Shown here piece after piece: positions 8,398 through 16,553 of a stretch of DNA of 55,543 bases (positions are counted from its first letter, which is position 1; each line of letters opens with the position of its first letter). The notes under the pieces are model-generated. The model made no database searches. It had not been told where the DNA came from and was given only the letters and a program-made list of their open reading frames with translations. The stretch is taken from the NCBI GenBank assembly GCA_949879025.1, contig CATLBO010000007.1, forward strand, positions 1 through 55,543, given 5' to 3'. Position numbers and translations under genes: made by a program. This DNA is from an uncultured Hungatella sp. (GTDB taxonomy: Bacteria > Bacillota > Clostridia > Lachnospirales > Lachnospiraceae).

Positions 8398-8566
8398 AAA
8401 AAACTCCCAAAATTGTTTTGTAAAAGCATATGAGTTTCTACTTGCAAAAATGCTGGAATGTGATAAACTTAGAGCCTTGCAGCATGAAGAAATCATTAAA
8501 ACATGAATGTCCCTGACTAAGCGAAGGGGATCATCCTGCATGACAAAGTAAGGGAGGAAATGAATT

Positions 8567-10003
8567 ATGGCTGGAAAGGCAATGAAAGATATGACCAGCG
8601 GGTCGCCAATGAAGCTGATCCTTGGCTTTTTGGTACCTATGCTGTTCGGTCTTTTGTTTCAGCAGTTTTACAGTATGATGGATACTATCATCGTGGGAAA
8701 ATATCTGGGGGTTCAGGCGCTGGCGTCTGTAGGCTCCACAGGCTCCATTAACTTTATGATAATCGGTTTCTGCATGGGGATCTGCAGCGGCTTTGCCATT
8801 CCCGTGGCTCAGAAATTCGGCGAGAAGAATGATACAGCCTTGCGCAGGTATGTGGCCAACGGTGCGTATCTGGCAGCTGGATTTGCGGCAGTCATGACTG
8901 TGACAGTGTGCCTTTTATGCAGAAATATTCTGGTGCTGATGAGGACGCCGGAGGATATTATAGGCGGGGCTTATGCCTATATTTTTGTGATTTTTTTAGG
9001 GATACCAGTAACCTATCTTTACAATATGCTGTCAGGCATTATCCGGTCAATGGGGGACAGCACCACGCCTCTTTATTTTCTGCTGATATCTTCCGTGCTG
9101 AATGTGGCCCTGGATTTATTTACCATTGTGGTTCTGAACATGGGGGTATCAGGGGCAGCGTGGGCTACGGTAATCTCCCAGGCAGTGTCAGGTGTTTTGT
9201 GTCTGCTGTACATGAAGAAGAAATTTACCATTCTGAAAATGGAGAAGGAAGAGATGAAGCCTGATCTGAATGCCATGAAAACTCTCTGCAATATGGGAAT
9301 CCCCATGGGGCTTCAGTATTCCATTACAGCCATTGGAAGCGTGGTAATACAGACAGCAGTTAACACTCTTGGCTCTGTGGCAGTAGCATCTGTAACCGCA
9401 GGCAGCAAGATAAGCATGCTTTTCTGCTGCCCGTTTGATGCCATGGGAGCTACCATGGCAACCTACGGAGGACAGAATGTGGGAGCAAGAAGGCTTGACC
9501 GAGTCGGACAGGGGATGCGGGACTGTATCTTGCTGGGGGCAATTTATGCAGCAAGTGCATTTATGATCCTGTTCCTGTTTGGCGATACCATTGCCCTGCT
9601 GTTTGTGGATGCAAAAGAAACAGAAATTCTTACCAATGCCAGAAGATTCGTGCTGGCCAATTCCGCCCTGTATTTCCCACTGGCCCTTGTAAATATTGTG
9701 CGGTTCATGATTCAGGGGCTGGGATTTTCCAAGCTGGCCATTGTAGCAGGAGTATGTGAAATGGCGGCAAGATCTTTGGTAGGCTTCTGTCTGGTTCCTG
9801 TTTTCGGATATGCAGGAGCATGTGTGGCCAACCCGGCGGCATGGATTGCTGCTGATTTGTTTTTGATTCCGGCCTATTTCCACGTTATAAGACGCCTGCA
9901 GAAAATGATGCCGATGGCAGTAAGTCCAGAGGAGCAAAAACAGCCGGAGACTTTAAGAAACCGCAGAAGAAAGAGAGAAAAAAGCCTTCATGCGCTGGGG
10001 TGA
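8567..10003 (+). CDS. MATE family efflux transporter (second copy)
   Basis: This 478-residue twelve-helix MATE exporter begins after GGGAGG. The family signature regions LFGLLFQQFYSMMDTIIVGK and GVSGAAWATVISQAVSGVLC correspond closely to those of the gene at 803-2197, so the two are paralogues, although they differ along most of their length. The C-terminus is a hydrophilic, basic tail (RNRRRKREKSLHALG). Its last 14 bases overlap the start of the radical SAM gene, so the two are probably translationally coupled. The substrate is unknown. Confidence 0.93.
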   Translation: MAGKAMKDMTSGSPMKLILGFLVPMLFGLLFQQFYSMMDTIIVGKYLGVQALASVGSTGSINFMIIGFCMGICSGFAIPVAQKFGEKNDTALRRYVANGAYLAAGFAAVMTVTVCLLCRNILVLMRTPEDIIGGAYAYIFVIFLGIPVTYLYNMLSGIIRSMGDSTTPLYFLLISSVLNVALDLFTIVVLNMGVSGAAWATVISQAVSGVLCLLYMKKKFTILKMEKEEMKPDLNAMKTLCNMGIPMGLQYSITAIGSVVIQTAVNTLGSVAVASVTAGSKISMLFCCPFDAMGATMATYGGQNVGARRLDRVGQGMRDCILLGAIYAASAFMILFLFGDTIALLFVDAKETEILTNARRFVLANSALYFPLALVNIVRFMIQGLGFSKLAIVAGVCEMAARSLVGFCLVPVFGYAGACVANPAAWIAADLFLIPAYFHVIRRLQKMMPMAVSPEEQKQPETLRNRRRKREKSLHALG

Positions 10004-10943
10004 GAAGCCTTACCACAGCCTGGACTATGAACTTAAGAAGCAGTTTGGCAAAAAGGTCTATAAGCTGGCTCTGGACGGGGGAATGACCTGCCCCAACCGG
10101 GACGGCACTCTGGGAACCGGCGGCTGTATTTTCTGCAGCCAGGGCGGTTCCGGGGATTTTGCGGCAGTGTCCGACGGCTGTGAAAATGTGTGGCAGCAGA
10201 TTGAAAAAGCCAGACAGCAGGTGGCTGGCAAAATTGGAAGCCAGGGGCCGTTTATTGCCTATTTTCAGTCTTATACCAACACATATGCACCAACCGGATA
10301 TTTGGAAAAGCTGTTTTTAAAAGCCATAGAGCATCCGCTGGTGGCTGGACTGTCTGTGGGCACAAGGCCGGACTGCCTGCCTGAGGATACGGTAAAGCTT
10401 TTGGAAAAGCTGAATCAGAGAAAGCCGGTGTGGGTGGAACTGGGGCTTCAGACGATTCATGAAAGAACGGCTTGTTTCATTGGCAGAGGATATGAACTGC
10501 CTGTATTTGAGGATGCATACAGAAGACTGAAGAAAGCAGGGATTACTGTGGTAGTCCATGTAATCCTGGGCCTTCCGGGAGAAAACAGGGAAATGATGCT
10601 TGAGACAGTGGACTATCTTGGGCGGATTCCGGCAGACGGAATAAAACTCCAGCTGCTTCATATACTGAAAGGTACTAGGCTGGCCTTGGTGTATGAGACA
10701 GAGCCTTTTAAGATCCTTTCCCTGGAGGAATATACAGATTTGGTAGTGGAAGCCATAGCCCGCCTTCCTCAGTCCGTGGTAATTCACCGCATCAGCGGTG
10801 ACGGCCCTAAGGCGCTGCTTGTGGAACCGCTGTGGAGCGGCAATAAACGTCTGGTTCTCAATACCATTGGAAAAAAGTTTCGTGAAAATGGCTTGTATCA
10901 GGGGATTTTTCATGGAAAATACGTGCAAAACAGCGTATTTTAG
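9990..10943 (+). CDS. TIGR01212 family radical SAM protein (YhcC-like)
   Basis: This 317-residue radical SAM enzyme belongs to the YhcC/TIGR01212 family. The cluster-binding cysteines are Cys34, Cys46 and Cys49, in TCPNRDGTLGTGGCIFC, with the family's long spacing between the first two. The YFQSYTNTYAP and GLQTIHERT segments are also characteristic. The in vivo reaction is not firmly known; a role in tRNA or rRNA modification has been discussed for relatives. The start overlaps the MATE gene by 14 bp. There is no clear terminator; the promoter for the next gene begins only ten bases after the stop. Confidence 0.9.
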   Translation: MRWGEKPYHSLDYELKKQFGKKVYKLALDGGMTCPNRDGTLGTGGCIFCSQGGSGDFAAVSDGCENVWQQIEKARQQVAGKIGSQGPFIAYFQSYTNTYAPTGYLEKLFLKAIEHPLVAGLSVGTRPDCLPEDTVKLLEKLNQRKPVWVELGLQTIHERTACFIGRGYELPVFEDAYRRLKKAGITVVVHVILGLPGENREMMLETVDYLGRIPADGIKLQLLHILKGTRLALVYETEPFKILSLEEYTDLVVEAIARLPQSVVIHRISGDGPKALLVEPLWSGNKRLVLNTIGKKFRENGLYQGIFHGKYVQNSVF

Positions 10944-10952
10944 CAGGTTAGG

Positions 10953-10981
10953 TTGACAAATCGTAAAAACTGGTCTATACT
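10953..10981 (+). promoter_or_regulatory. SigA-type promoter for the DUF6465 gene
   Basis: TTGACA (10953-10958), a 17-base spacer and TATACT (10976-10981) form a near-consensus promoter about 95 bases upstream of the small basic protein gene. Confidence 0.75.
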
Positions 10982-11075
10982 TCAAACATTGCAAATTGAC
11001 AAAATTGAGAAAGACAGCAAGGATTAGGATAAAATATATTGAAAATCAAAACAAGTATTTCAGGAGGATTATGAA

Positions 11076-11459
11076 ATGACTACAAAACCTAAGAAAGCAA
11101 CAGAGGAGCCGTTGGCAGCAGAGGCGGCAGAGACCAAGGAAACAGCGGCTAAGAAGACGACAGCCAGAAAGACCGCAGCTAAGAAGACAGAAGCCGATAA
11201 GGCTGAGGCGCCTAAGAAGACTGCTGCGAAAAAGAGTGCAGCCAAGAAGGCAGAGGAGCCGGAGATGACAGTAACCATTCAGTTTGGCGGCAAGAATATT
11301 GCTGCAAAGGATGTGATGGAGGCTGCAAAGAAGGCTTATACGGAAGCGAATCCTGACGGGGTGATTGAGTCTATGGATGTTTATATCAAACCGGAGGAGA
11401 ATGTTGCATATTATGCGGTTAATGGAAAAGGCTCCGAGGATTACAAGATTCAGCTGTAA
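11076..11459 (+). CDS. DUF6465 family protein with histone H1-like Lys/Ala tail
   Basis: This 127-residue protein follows a full AGGAGG site. Residues 1-65 are a low-complexity Ala/Lys/Thr/Glu tail with repeated AAKKT/AAKKS units, like bacterial H1-type or HU C-terminal tails that bind DNA. Residues 66-127 form a small alpha/beta domain (VTIQFGGKNIAAKDVMEAAK ... YAVNGKGSEDYKIQL) that matches DUF6465 of Clostridia. It is transcribed alone from a strong promoter and ends at a strong terminator, which suggests high expression. Nucleic-acid or nucleoid binding is inferred from the tail only. Confidence 0.85.
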   Translation: MTTKPKKATEEPLAAEAAETKETAAKKTTARKTAAKKTEADKAEAPKKTAAKKSAAKKAEEPEMTVTIQFGGKNIAAKDVMEAAKKAYTEANPDGVIESMDVYIKPEENVAYYAVNGKGSEDYKIQL

Positions 11460-11503
11460 AGGCTGTAAGAATGCTTTAGAAGCCCGGGGTGGAATATGAA
11501 GAG

Positions 11504-11533
11504 TGCTTTGAGAGGAATCTCAGGGCATTTTTT
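11504..11533 (+). terminator. Rho-independent terminator after the DUF6465 gene
   Basis: A ten-pair stem (11504-11513 with 11518-11527, including two G-U pairs) with a GGAA tetraloop is followed by six T residues. Confidence 0.85.
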
Positions 11534-11674
11534 GTTTTGCAGGAGAAAAGCCTAAGTTCATTTCATGAAATTCAGATGTCTGGAGAAACCATGGACAGAC
11601 AAGTGTCAACATGATAAACTGGTTCCAGAGAATTGAAATTATAAAAACCAATGAAAACAGGGAGGTTGACGTAT

Positions 11675-13306
11675 ATGGTTTATGACGGAGCGCTTTGGAT
11701 CGGAGAGGATTGCGGGGAGAAGATTTGCATTCATCCAGGGATGGCTAATCGCCACGGCCTGATTGCCGGGGCCACGGGAACAGGAAAGACAATTACCCTT
11801 AAGGTTATGGCGGAGTCCTTTAGTGATATGGGAGTGCCGGTTTTTCTGGCGGACGTTAAGGGAGATCTGGCAGGAATGTGCCGCCCCGGAGAAGACAGCC
11901 CGGAGGTAAGAGAAAGGGCGGAGTTTTTGGGACTGAAAGAAACAGGATTTGAGTATCATAGCTATCCCGTATGCTTTTGGGACATTTTTGCAGAGAAGGG
12001 GCTTCCTCTGCGGACCACGATTTCCGAGATGGGGCCTGCTCTACTATCACGGCTTATGGGACTTACAGACACACAGGCTGATGTGATGACCATTGTGTTC
12101 AGGATTGCTGATGAAGAGGGCCTGCTGCTTCTGGATACCAAGGACCTGCGAGCCATGCTTCAGTATGTTTCAGAAAATAATAAAGAATTTGCTTCCATGT
12201 ACGGCAGTCTTCCAAAACAGAGCATAAACAGTATCCTGAGGAATCTGGCAGCTTTGGAGGAACAGGGGGCTGACCAGTTCTTCGGAGAGCCGGCACTGGA
12301 TATCCGGGACTGGTTTTGTCAGAATTTTCAGGGAAAGGGCATGATTAACATACTTCACAGCGAAAGCCTGGTTCATAATGCAAAGATGTATTCTACGTTT
12401 ATGCTTTGGATGATGTCAGAGCTGTTTGAAGTTCTTCCGGAAGCTGGGGAGTGCGCAAAGCCAAAGATGATATTCTTTTTTGATGAGGCTCATTTGCTGT
12501 TTGATGATGCGCCAAAGGTGCTGATGCAGAAGCTGGAGCAGGTGGTGAAGCTGGTGCGTTCAAAGGGGGTGGGGATTTATTTTATTACCCAGAGCCCGAA
12601 AGATATTCCTGACGGAATTTTAAGCCAGCTGGGCAATAAGATCCAGCACAGTCTTCATGCCTATACGCCTGCAGAGCAGAAAGCTGTCAGGGCTGCAGCA
12701 GACTCTTTCAGGGTTAACCCGGAGTTTGATACCAGAAAGGCCATAGGGGAACTGGGAATTGGGGAAGCCTTAATATCCTTCCTTGACAAGGACGGAATTC
12801 CTTCAGTGGTAAGGCGTGCCAGGATTCTCCCGCCTCAAAGCCTTATGGGCCCCATTGGCCTGGCTGAGAGAAAAGCGGAGATTGAAAACCAGGCTCTTTA
12901 CGCTAAATACGGAACTGCAGTTGACAGGGATTCTGCTTATGAATTTTTCCAGAGGAAGCTAAAACAGCAGGAGGCTGAGGAAAGGCAGCAAAAAGAGCTG
13001 GAAGCCAGAAAGAAAGAGGAGGAAAAGGCAGCCAGGGAAGCTGCGAAGGAGCAGCAGAGACAGGAAAAAGCACAGGCCAGGGAGGCCCAGCAGAAAGCCC
13101 GCAGAGAAGAGAGAGAGGCCCAGCAGAAAGAGCGGGAAAGGAAAAGGGCTGTTGCCAGTGTGGGAAAATCCGCCGCCGGAACCATTGGGCGGGAAGTAGG
13201 GAACGAGATCGGTAAAAATATTGGAGGCAGCTTTGGAAAAAGGCTGGGCGGCAATATAGGGGCAACCATGGGAAGGGGCATTTTTGGCACCTTGTTTGGA
13301 AGATAG
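11675..13306 (+). CDS. HerA/DUF853-type P-loop ATPase
   Basis: This 543-residue protein belongs to the HerA-like, FtsK/HerA-superfamily ATPase group annotated DUF853. Walker A is GATGTGKT at 32-39 and Walker B is IFFFDEAH around 265-272. The SKGVGIYFITQSPKDIPDGI segment is diagnostic of the group. The exact role is unknown; HerA proteins pump or translocate DNA. The C-terminal third is a long Glu/Lys/Arg/Gln coiled coil (about 430-495), then a glycine-rich hydrophobic end (GTIGREVGNEIGKNIGGSFG ... GTLFGR) that could oligomerise or touch membrane. ATG 11675 was chosen over in-frame ATG 11651 because GGGAGG lies nine bases before it. It is convergent with the DUF1576 gene. Confidence 0.88.
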   Translation: MVYDGALWIGEDCGEKICIHPGMANRHGLIAGATGTGKTITLKVMAESFSDMGVPVFLADVKGDLAGMCRPGEDSPEVRERAEFLGLKETGFEYHSYPVCFWDIFAEKGLPLRTTISEMGPALLSRLMGLTDTQADVMTIVFRIADEEGLLLLDTKDLRAMLQYVSENNKEFASMYGSLPKQSINSILRNLAALEEQGADQFFGEPALDIRDWFCQNFQGKGMINILHSESLVHNAKMYSTFMLWMMSELFEVLPEAGECAKPKMIFFFDEAHLLFDDAPKVLMQKLEQVVKLVRSKGVGIYFITQSPKDIPDGILSQLGNKIQHSLHAYTPAEQKAVRAAADSFRVNPEFDTRKAIGELGIGEALISFLDKDGIPSVVRRARILPPQSLMGPIGLAERKAEIENQALYAKYGTAVDRDSAYEFFQRKLKQQEAEERQQKELEARKKEEEKAAREAAKEQQRQEKAQAREAQQKARREEREAQQKERERKRAVASVGKSAAGTIGREVGNEIGKNIGGSFGKRLGGNIGATMGRGIFGTLFGR

Positions 13307-13333
13307 GCTGCATAAGGCAGACAAGCCCGACCT

Positions 13334-14776
13334 TTAATCTTCTTGGCTTGAGGCTCCGTTGCCGATAAGGGTCAGCATATCGTGCATATTAATGGTCAGG
13401 TTCTTCATCTCCGTCCTTGTTTCAGGAATGTAATGTTCCAGAATGGGAAGAAGGATCAGGGCCGTGACGCCGGTGGTAAAACCGCCGTTGTACAAAATAA
13501 GGCCGCCGTGGAGTGCACTGGTGGAGGTACATAAGGAGGCGCACATAAATCCGGCGGCAATGCCGGCACGGATTCCATAACGTCCCACAATCGGACACAG
13601 CCCTGTGGCAAAGGCAGCGCTGGTAATGTAGCCCTGGGTGGAAAGGGACCAGGGAACTTCTGTACCTGTGGCGGTGCACACCAGGACAACTACCATGGAC
13701 AAAAGCTGATAGCCGAAGAGAAGAGGCCATACGTTTTTTGGGTGCTGTCCCATGGCGGTGAACGTCAGGGCAGCAAAGACTACGCCGACAGTAGGGCCGG
13801 TGAAGCCGGAGCCTTCCGTAAAATGGATGATCAGATTTAAATACAAAAGAAACAGGCTTCCGTGGCAGGCAATGTTGATCAGACACAAAGGCATGCCGTA
13901 TTTGTCGGCAAAGTCGCTGGAGTAGCCCGTATCTTTTATCAGATGGCCAAATCCGCAGAAGCTTCTGCCGTTAAGAAGCCAGCCTGCAGTCAAACATACA
14001 AGGAAGACCGATAAAAAGAACAGATTGGCAAATGTGCCGTAGGAATGGCCAAACCGGGCATAGATGGCGTTTTCATGTGCTATGCTGCCGTGACTGTGAA
14101 ATCCCATGGTACGGTAGAGAAAATTAAAAAGGAAAAAGCCCAGCATTCCCACAGCAAGGCCGCCGTTAAACAAAGTGTATCCTTTATGCCAGGCATGAGC
14201 CCCCGGCAGGATGGCGGGAATGAGAAAGCCCAGCATAAGGCTGAATACTATGGTCAGTACCACGCCGGACAGGGTCAGATGCACTTCTCCCAGTACAAAA
14301 TGGCTCTGGGTGTAGCGGAACATCAGCTCGCTGATAAAAGGGCCGAAGCTGGTGGCAAACATACAGATATGGAGATTCTTTTTATAGTCCAGCCTTCTGC
14401 AGCGCAGGTAAAAGAACGTGGCCAGAAACGGAGGCCACATATTGAAAAAGTTCAGGCCGTAAAAGCAGTGGGCCACTACCAGAAAATAGCCGGCCAGAGT
14501 ATTGGCGCGGGAGGGACCTTTTAGAAAGGCCATGAAGAGAAAGCAGGCCAGGCCGCAGGCGGAAGCGTTTAACATTGTGCTGGCCAGGCCGCCTAAGGCG
14601 AAGTAGTCGGTGACAAGAGGGCAGGGGGAAATCATAATAAGATACCAGTTGCTGAAAACCTGCCCCCATTCTCCGGTATACACGGCTGCCGCCAGTGCGG
14701 CAGGGAGAAACGAAAGGGAAAAGCCCAGGGCGATTCCATTAATAATATTGCTGTTGCTGACAATGATTTTTTTCAT
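13334..14776 (-). CDS. DUF1576 domain-containing membrane protein
   Basis: This 480-residue integral membrane protein has about twelve or more hydrophobic segments and matches DUF1576, a family found in Clostridia with no assigned substrate. Recognisable stretches are the N-terminal GIALGFSLSFLPAALAAAVY, a mid-protein HKGYTLFNGGLAVGMLGFFL, and STSALHGGLILYNGGFTTGV near the C-terminus. The two 'LxNGG' segments suggest an internal duplication and a transporter-like fold; this is inference. It is divergent from the RsmF gene. An interspersed repeat lies in its upstream region (14879-14940, same orientation). Confidence 0.85.
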   Translation of the reverse strand: MKKIIVSNSNIINGIALGFSLSFLPAALAAAVYTGEWGQVFSNWYLIMISPCPLVTDYFALGGLASTMLNASACGLACFLFMAFLKGPSRANTLAGYFLVVAHCFYGLNFFNMWPPFLATFFYLRCRRLDYKKNLHICMFATSFGPFISELMFRYTQSHFVLGEVHLTLSGVVLTIVFSLMLGFLIPAILPGAHAWHKGYTLFNGGLAVGMLGFFLFNFLYRTMGFHSHGSIAHENAIYARFGHSYGTFANLFFLSVFLVCLTAGWLLNGRSFCGFGHLIKDTGYSSDFADKYGMPLCLINIACHGSLFLLYLNLIIHFTEGSGFTGPTVGVVFAALTFTAMGQHPKNVWPLLFGYQLLSMVVVLVCTATGTEVPWSLSTQGYITSAAFATGLCPIVGRYGIRAGIAAGFMCASLCTSTSALHGGLILYNGGFTTGVTALILLPILEHYIPETRTEMKNLTINMHDMLTLIGNGASSQED

Positions 14777-14878
14777 AGTAGTGTTACCTGATCGATCCTT
14801 TGTGTGGTAGGTGAAAAGCTACGTGGAATAGTATAGCATCCCACAGGGCTGCGGGCAATTGGTTTTTGGAAATTAAAC

Positions 14879-14940
14879 CTGCATACGCCCGGCTGCGGAC
14901 GCACCACCACACATGAAAGTCTGGCGGGCACATTTGGCAT
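14879..14940 (-). repeat. Interspersed about 62-bp repeat, copy 1
   Basis: Read on the minus strand, this segment matches 44323-44384 (plus strand) at 51 of 62 positions by hand alignment, without gaps. Conserved blocks include ATGCCAAATG, TTCATGTG and GTCCGCAGCC. A short hairpin (TGYGG pairing with CCGCA around an eight-base loop) and an outer ATGC/GYAT pairing are possible in both copies. It lies about 100 bp upstream of the DUF1576 start and in the same orientation. Confidence 0.7.
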
Positions 14941-15002
14941 CCCTGAATGCATGCCGCCTAATAGTCGGCGGAATTTTTATAGTAAATGGAGAACAGAAAT
15001 AA

Positions 15003-16472
15003 ATGGGGGACAGTATGATGGCTGATAATGAAATCTGCAAAGCCGCAGAAAGGCAGGATGGAAAAGCAGGGCTTCCGGAGGCGTTTCTTATAAAAATGAA
15101 AGCGCTTTTAGGGGACGAATACACCGCATTTTTGGAAAGCTATGGAGCAGAGCGGATGCAGGGAATGCGCCTGAACCCTTTAAAAGTAAGAGACGGGGAA
15201 GAAAGGCAGAAGATTATAGAACGGTTTGGGCTTAGAAAGATACCATGGACCCGGGACGGATATTTTTACAGCAAGGAATTTAAGCCAGGAAAGCATTGCT
15301 GGCATGACGCAGGGGTTTATTATATTCAGGAACCAAGTGCCATGGCAGCGGCAGAGCTTGCTGACGCAAAGCCTGGAGACAAGGTTTTGGATCTGTGTGC
15401 AGCACCGGGAGGAAAGACTACTCAGATAGCCGGGCAGCTTTTGGGCCAGGGGCTTTTAATAAGTAATGAAATCCATCCGGCAAGAGCCAGGATTTTGTCC
15501 CAAAACGTGGAACGGATGGGGATTACCAATGGGGTGGTGGCCAATGAGGATGCAAAAACCCTGGCAGAGCGGTTCCCCTGTTTTTTTGACAGGATTGTGG
15601 TGGATGCTCCCTGTTCCGGAGAAGGGATGTTCCGAAAAGATGAAAATGCAAGAACCCAGTGGAGCTTGGAAAATGTAGCCATGTGCGCAGAGAGGCAGGC
15701 AGAGATTCTGGACTATGCAGGGATTATGCTCCGGCCGGGAGGAAGGCTGGTGTATTCCACCTGTACCTTTTCTCCGGAAGAAAATGAGGGAAGCATCGCC
15801 GGATTTTTGACACGGAACCCGGAGTTTTCGGTGGAAAAGCCTGCGGTCTGGGATAACTTTGACAAAGGGAGGCCCCAGTGGGTAAGGTCCGGGCCCGAAG
15901 AGCTGGCGTACACCGTTCGCATATGGCCTCATCACACTGAGGGGGAAGGGCATTATCTGGCAGTTTTGAGAAAAAACGGGCAGGCAGCGGACAACAAGGT
16001 CAGGAAGGCAAAGAAGCCTCCTTATGTAAAAGACAAGGGCATAAAAGAAATCTGGAGGGAATTTTGCGCAGATACCCTGACAGAGAAAGGAATCCGGCTG
16101 TTTGGCGGGGAAGCAGAGGAACGGCTGGTTCTTTTTGGAGAGCAGCTGTATCTGATTCCCGATGGGATGCCGGACTACGCCAGGCTTCGAATTTTAAGGG
16201 CAGGGCTGCATCTGGGAACAGTGAAGAAGAAGCGGTTTGAACCGTCTCACAGCCTGTCTCTCTGTCTGAAAAAAGAGCAGGTGAAGAGATGGCAGGCATG
16301 GGAGGCAGAGGGGAACAAGATCAGGGCATATGTTCAGGGAGAAACTCTGGAGGCATCAGGCAGCGGCAGCGGCTGGGTGCTGATGGCGGCAGATGATTTT
16401 TCTATAGGATGGGCAAAGCAGGCCGGCGGCATTCTGAAAAATCATTACCCCAAAGGGCTGCGCCATGGCTGA
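15003..16472 (+). CDS. RsmF-like rRNA cytosine-5 methyltransferase (NOL1/NOP2/Sun family)
   Basis: This 489-residue SAM-dependent RNA m5C methyltransferase is predicted to act on 16S rRNA. Domains: an N-terminal RNA-binding region, a SAM-binding motif LCAAPGGKT (131-139), DAPCSGEG with Cys204, and STCTF with catalytic Cys254. A C-terminal extension (about 340-489) ends in a PUA-like module (GWVLMAADDFSIGWAKQAGG), as in RsmF. The family's two-cysteine mechanism is therefore intact. The start is uncertain: ATG 15003 has GGAG eleven bases upstream, while ATG 15015 has GGGGGA immediately before it. It is convergent with the RluA-family gene. Confidence 0.93.
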   Translation: MGDSMMADNEICKAAERQDGKAGLPEAFLIKMKALLGDEYTAFLESYGAERMQGMRLNPLKVRDGEERQKIIERFGLRKIPWTRDGYFYSKEFKPGKHCWHDAGVYYIQEPSAMAAAELADAKPGDKVLDLCAAPGGKTTQIAGQLLGQGLLISNEIHPARARILSQNVERMGITNGVVANEDAKTLAERFPCFFDRIVVDAPCSGEGMFRKDENARTQWSLENVAMCAERQAEILDYAGIMLRPGGRLVYSTCTFSPEENEGSIAGFLTRNPEFSVEKPAVWDNFDKGRPQWVRSGPEELAYTVRIWPHHTEGEGHYLAVLRKNGQAADNKVRKAKKPPYVKDKGIKEIWREFCADTLTEKGIRLFGGEAEERLVLFGEQLYLIPDGMPDYARLRILRAGLHLGTVKKKRFEPSHSLSLCLKKEQVKRWQAWEAEGNKIRAYVQGETLEASGSGSGWVLMAADDFSIGWAKQAGGILKNHYPKGLRHG

Positions 16473-16493
16473 AGGGAAGACTGTGAGCTTCCG

Positions 16494-16522
16494 TATGGCC
16501 AAAGATGGAACTTTGGCATAGG
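16494..16522. repeat. Inverted repeat between convergent genes
   Basis: GCCAAAG (16498-16504) and CTTTGGC (16511-16517) form a perfect seven-pair stem with a six-base loop between the convergent rsmF-like and rluA-like genes. It has no T run on either side, so terminator function is doubtful. Confidence 0.4.
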
Positions 16523-16553
16523 AACTTGTCCACTATAAAATGAACTGTACATT

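Noticed and set aside
9188..9937. 249-codon open frame on the minus strand within the second MATE gene
   Set aside because: The His/Cys/Ser-rich translation is typical of the antisense of a membrane protein gene, and the MATE frame is well supported.
12903..13324. Long open frames opposite the HerA-type ATPase coiled-coil region (minus strand)
   Set aside because: They are antisense shadows of a Glu/Lys/Gln-rich region, with no ribosome binding site and Leu/Pro/Ser-biased translations.
14954..14971. CCGCC/GGCGG mini-hairpin before the RsmF-like gene
   Set aside because: Five pairs, an eight-base loop and only a loose T run; too weak to call a terminator or riboswitch.
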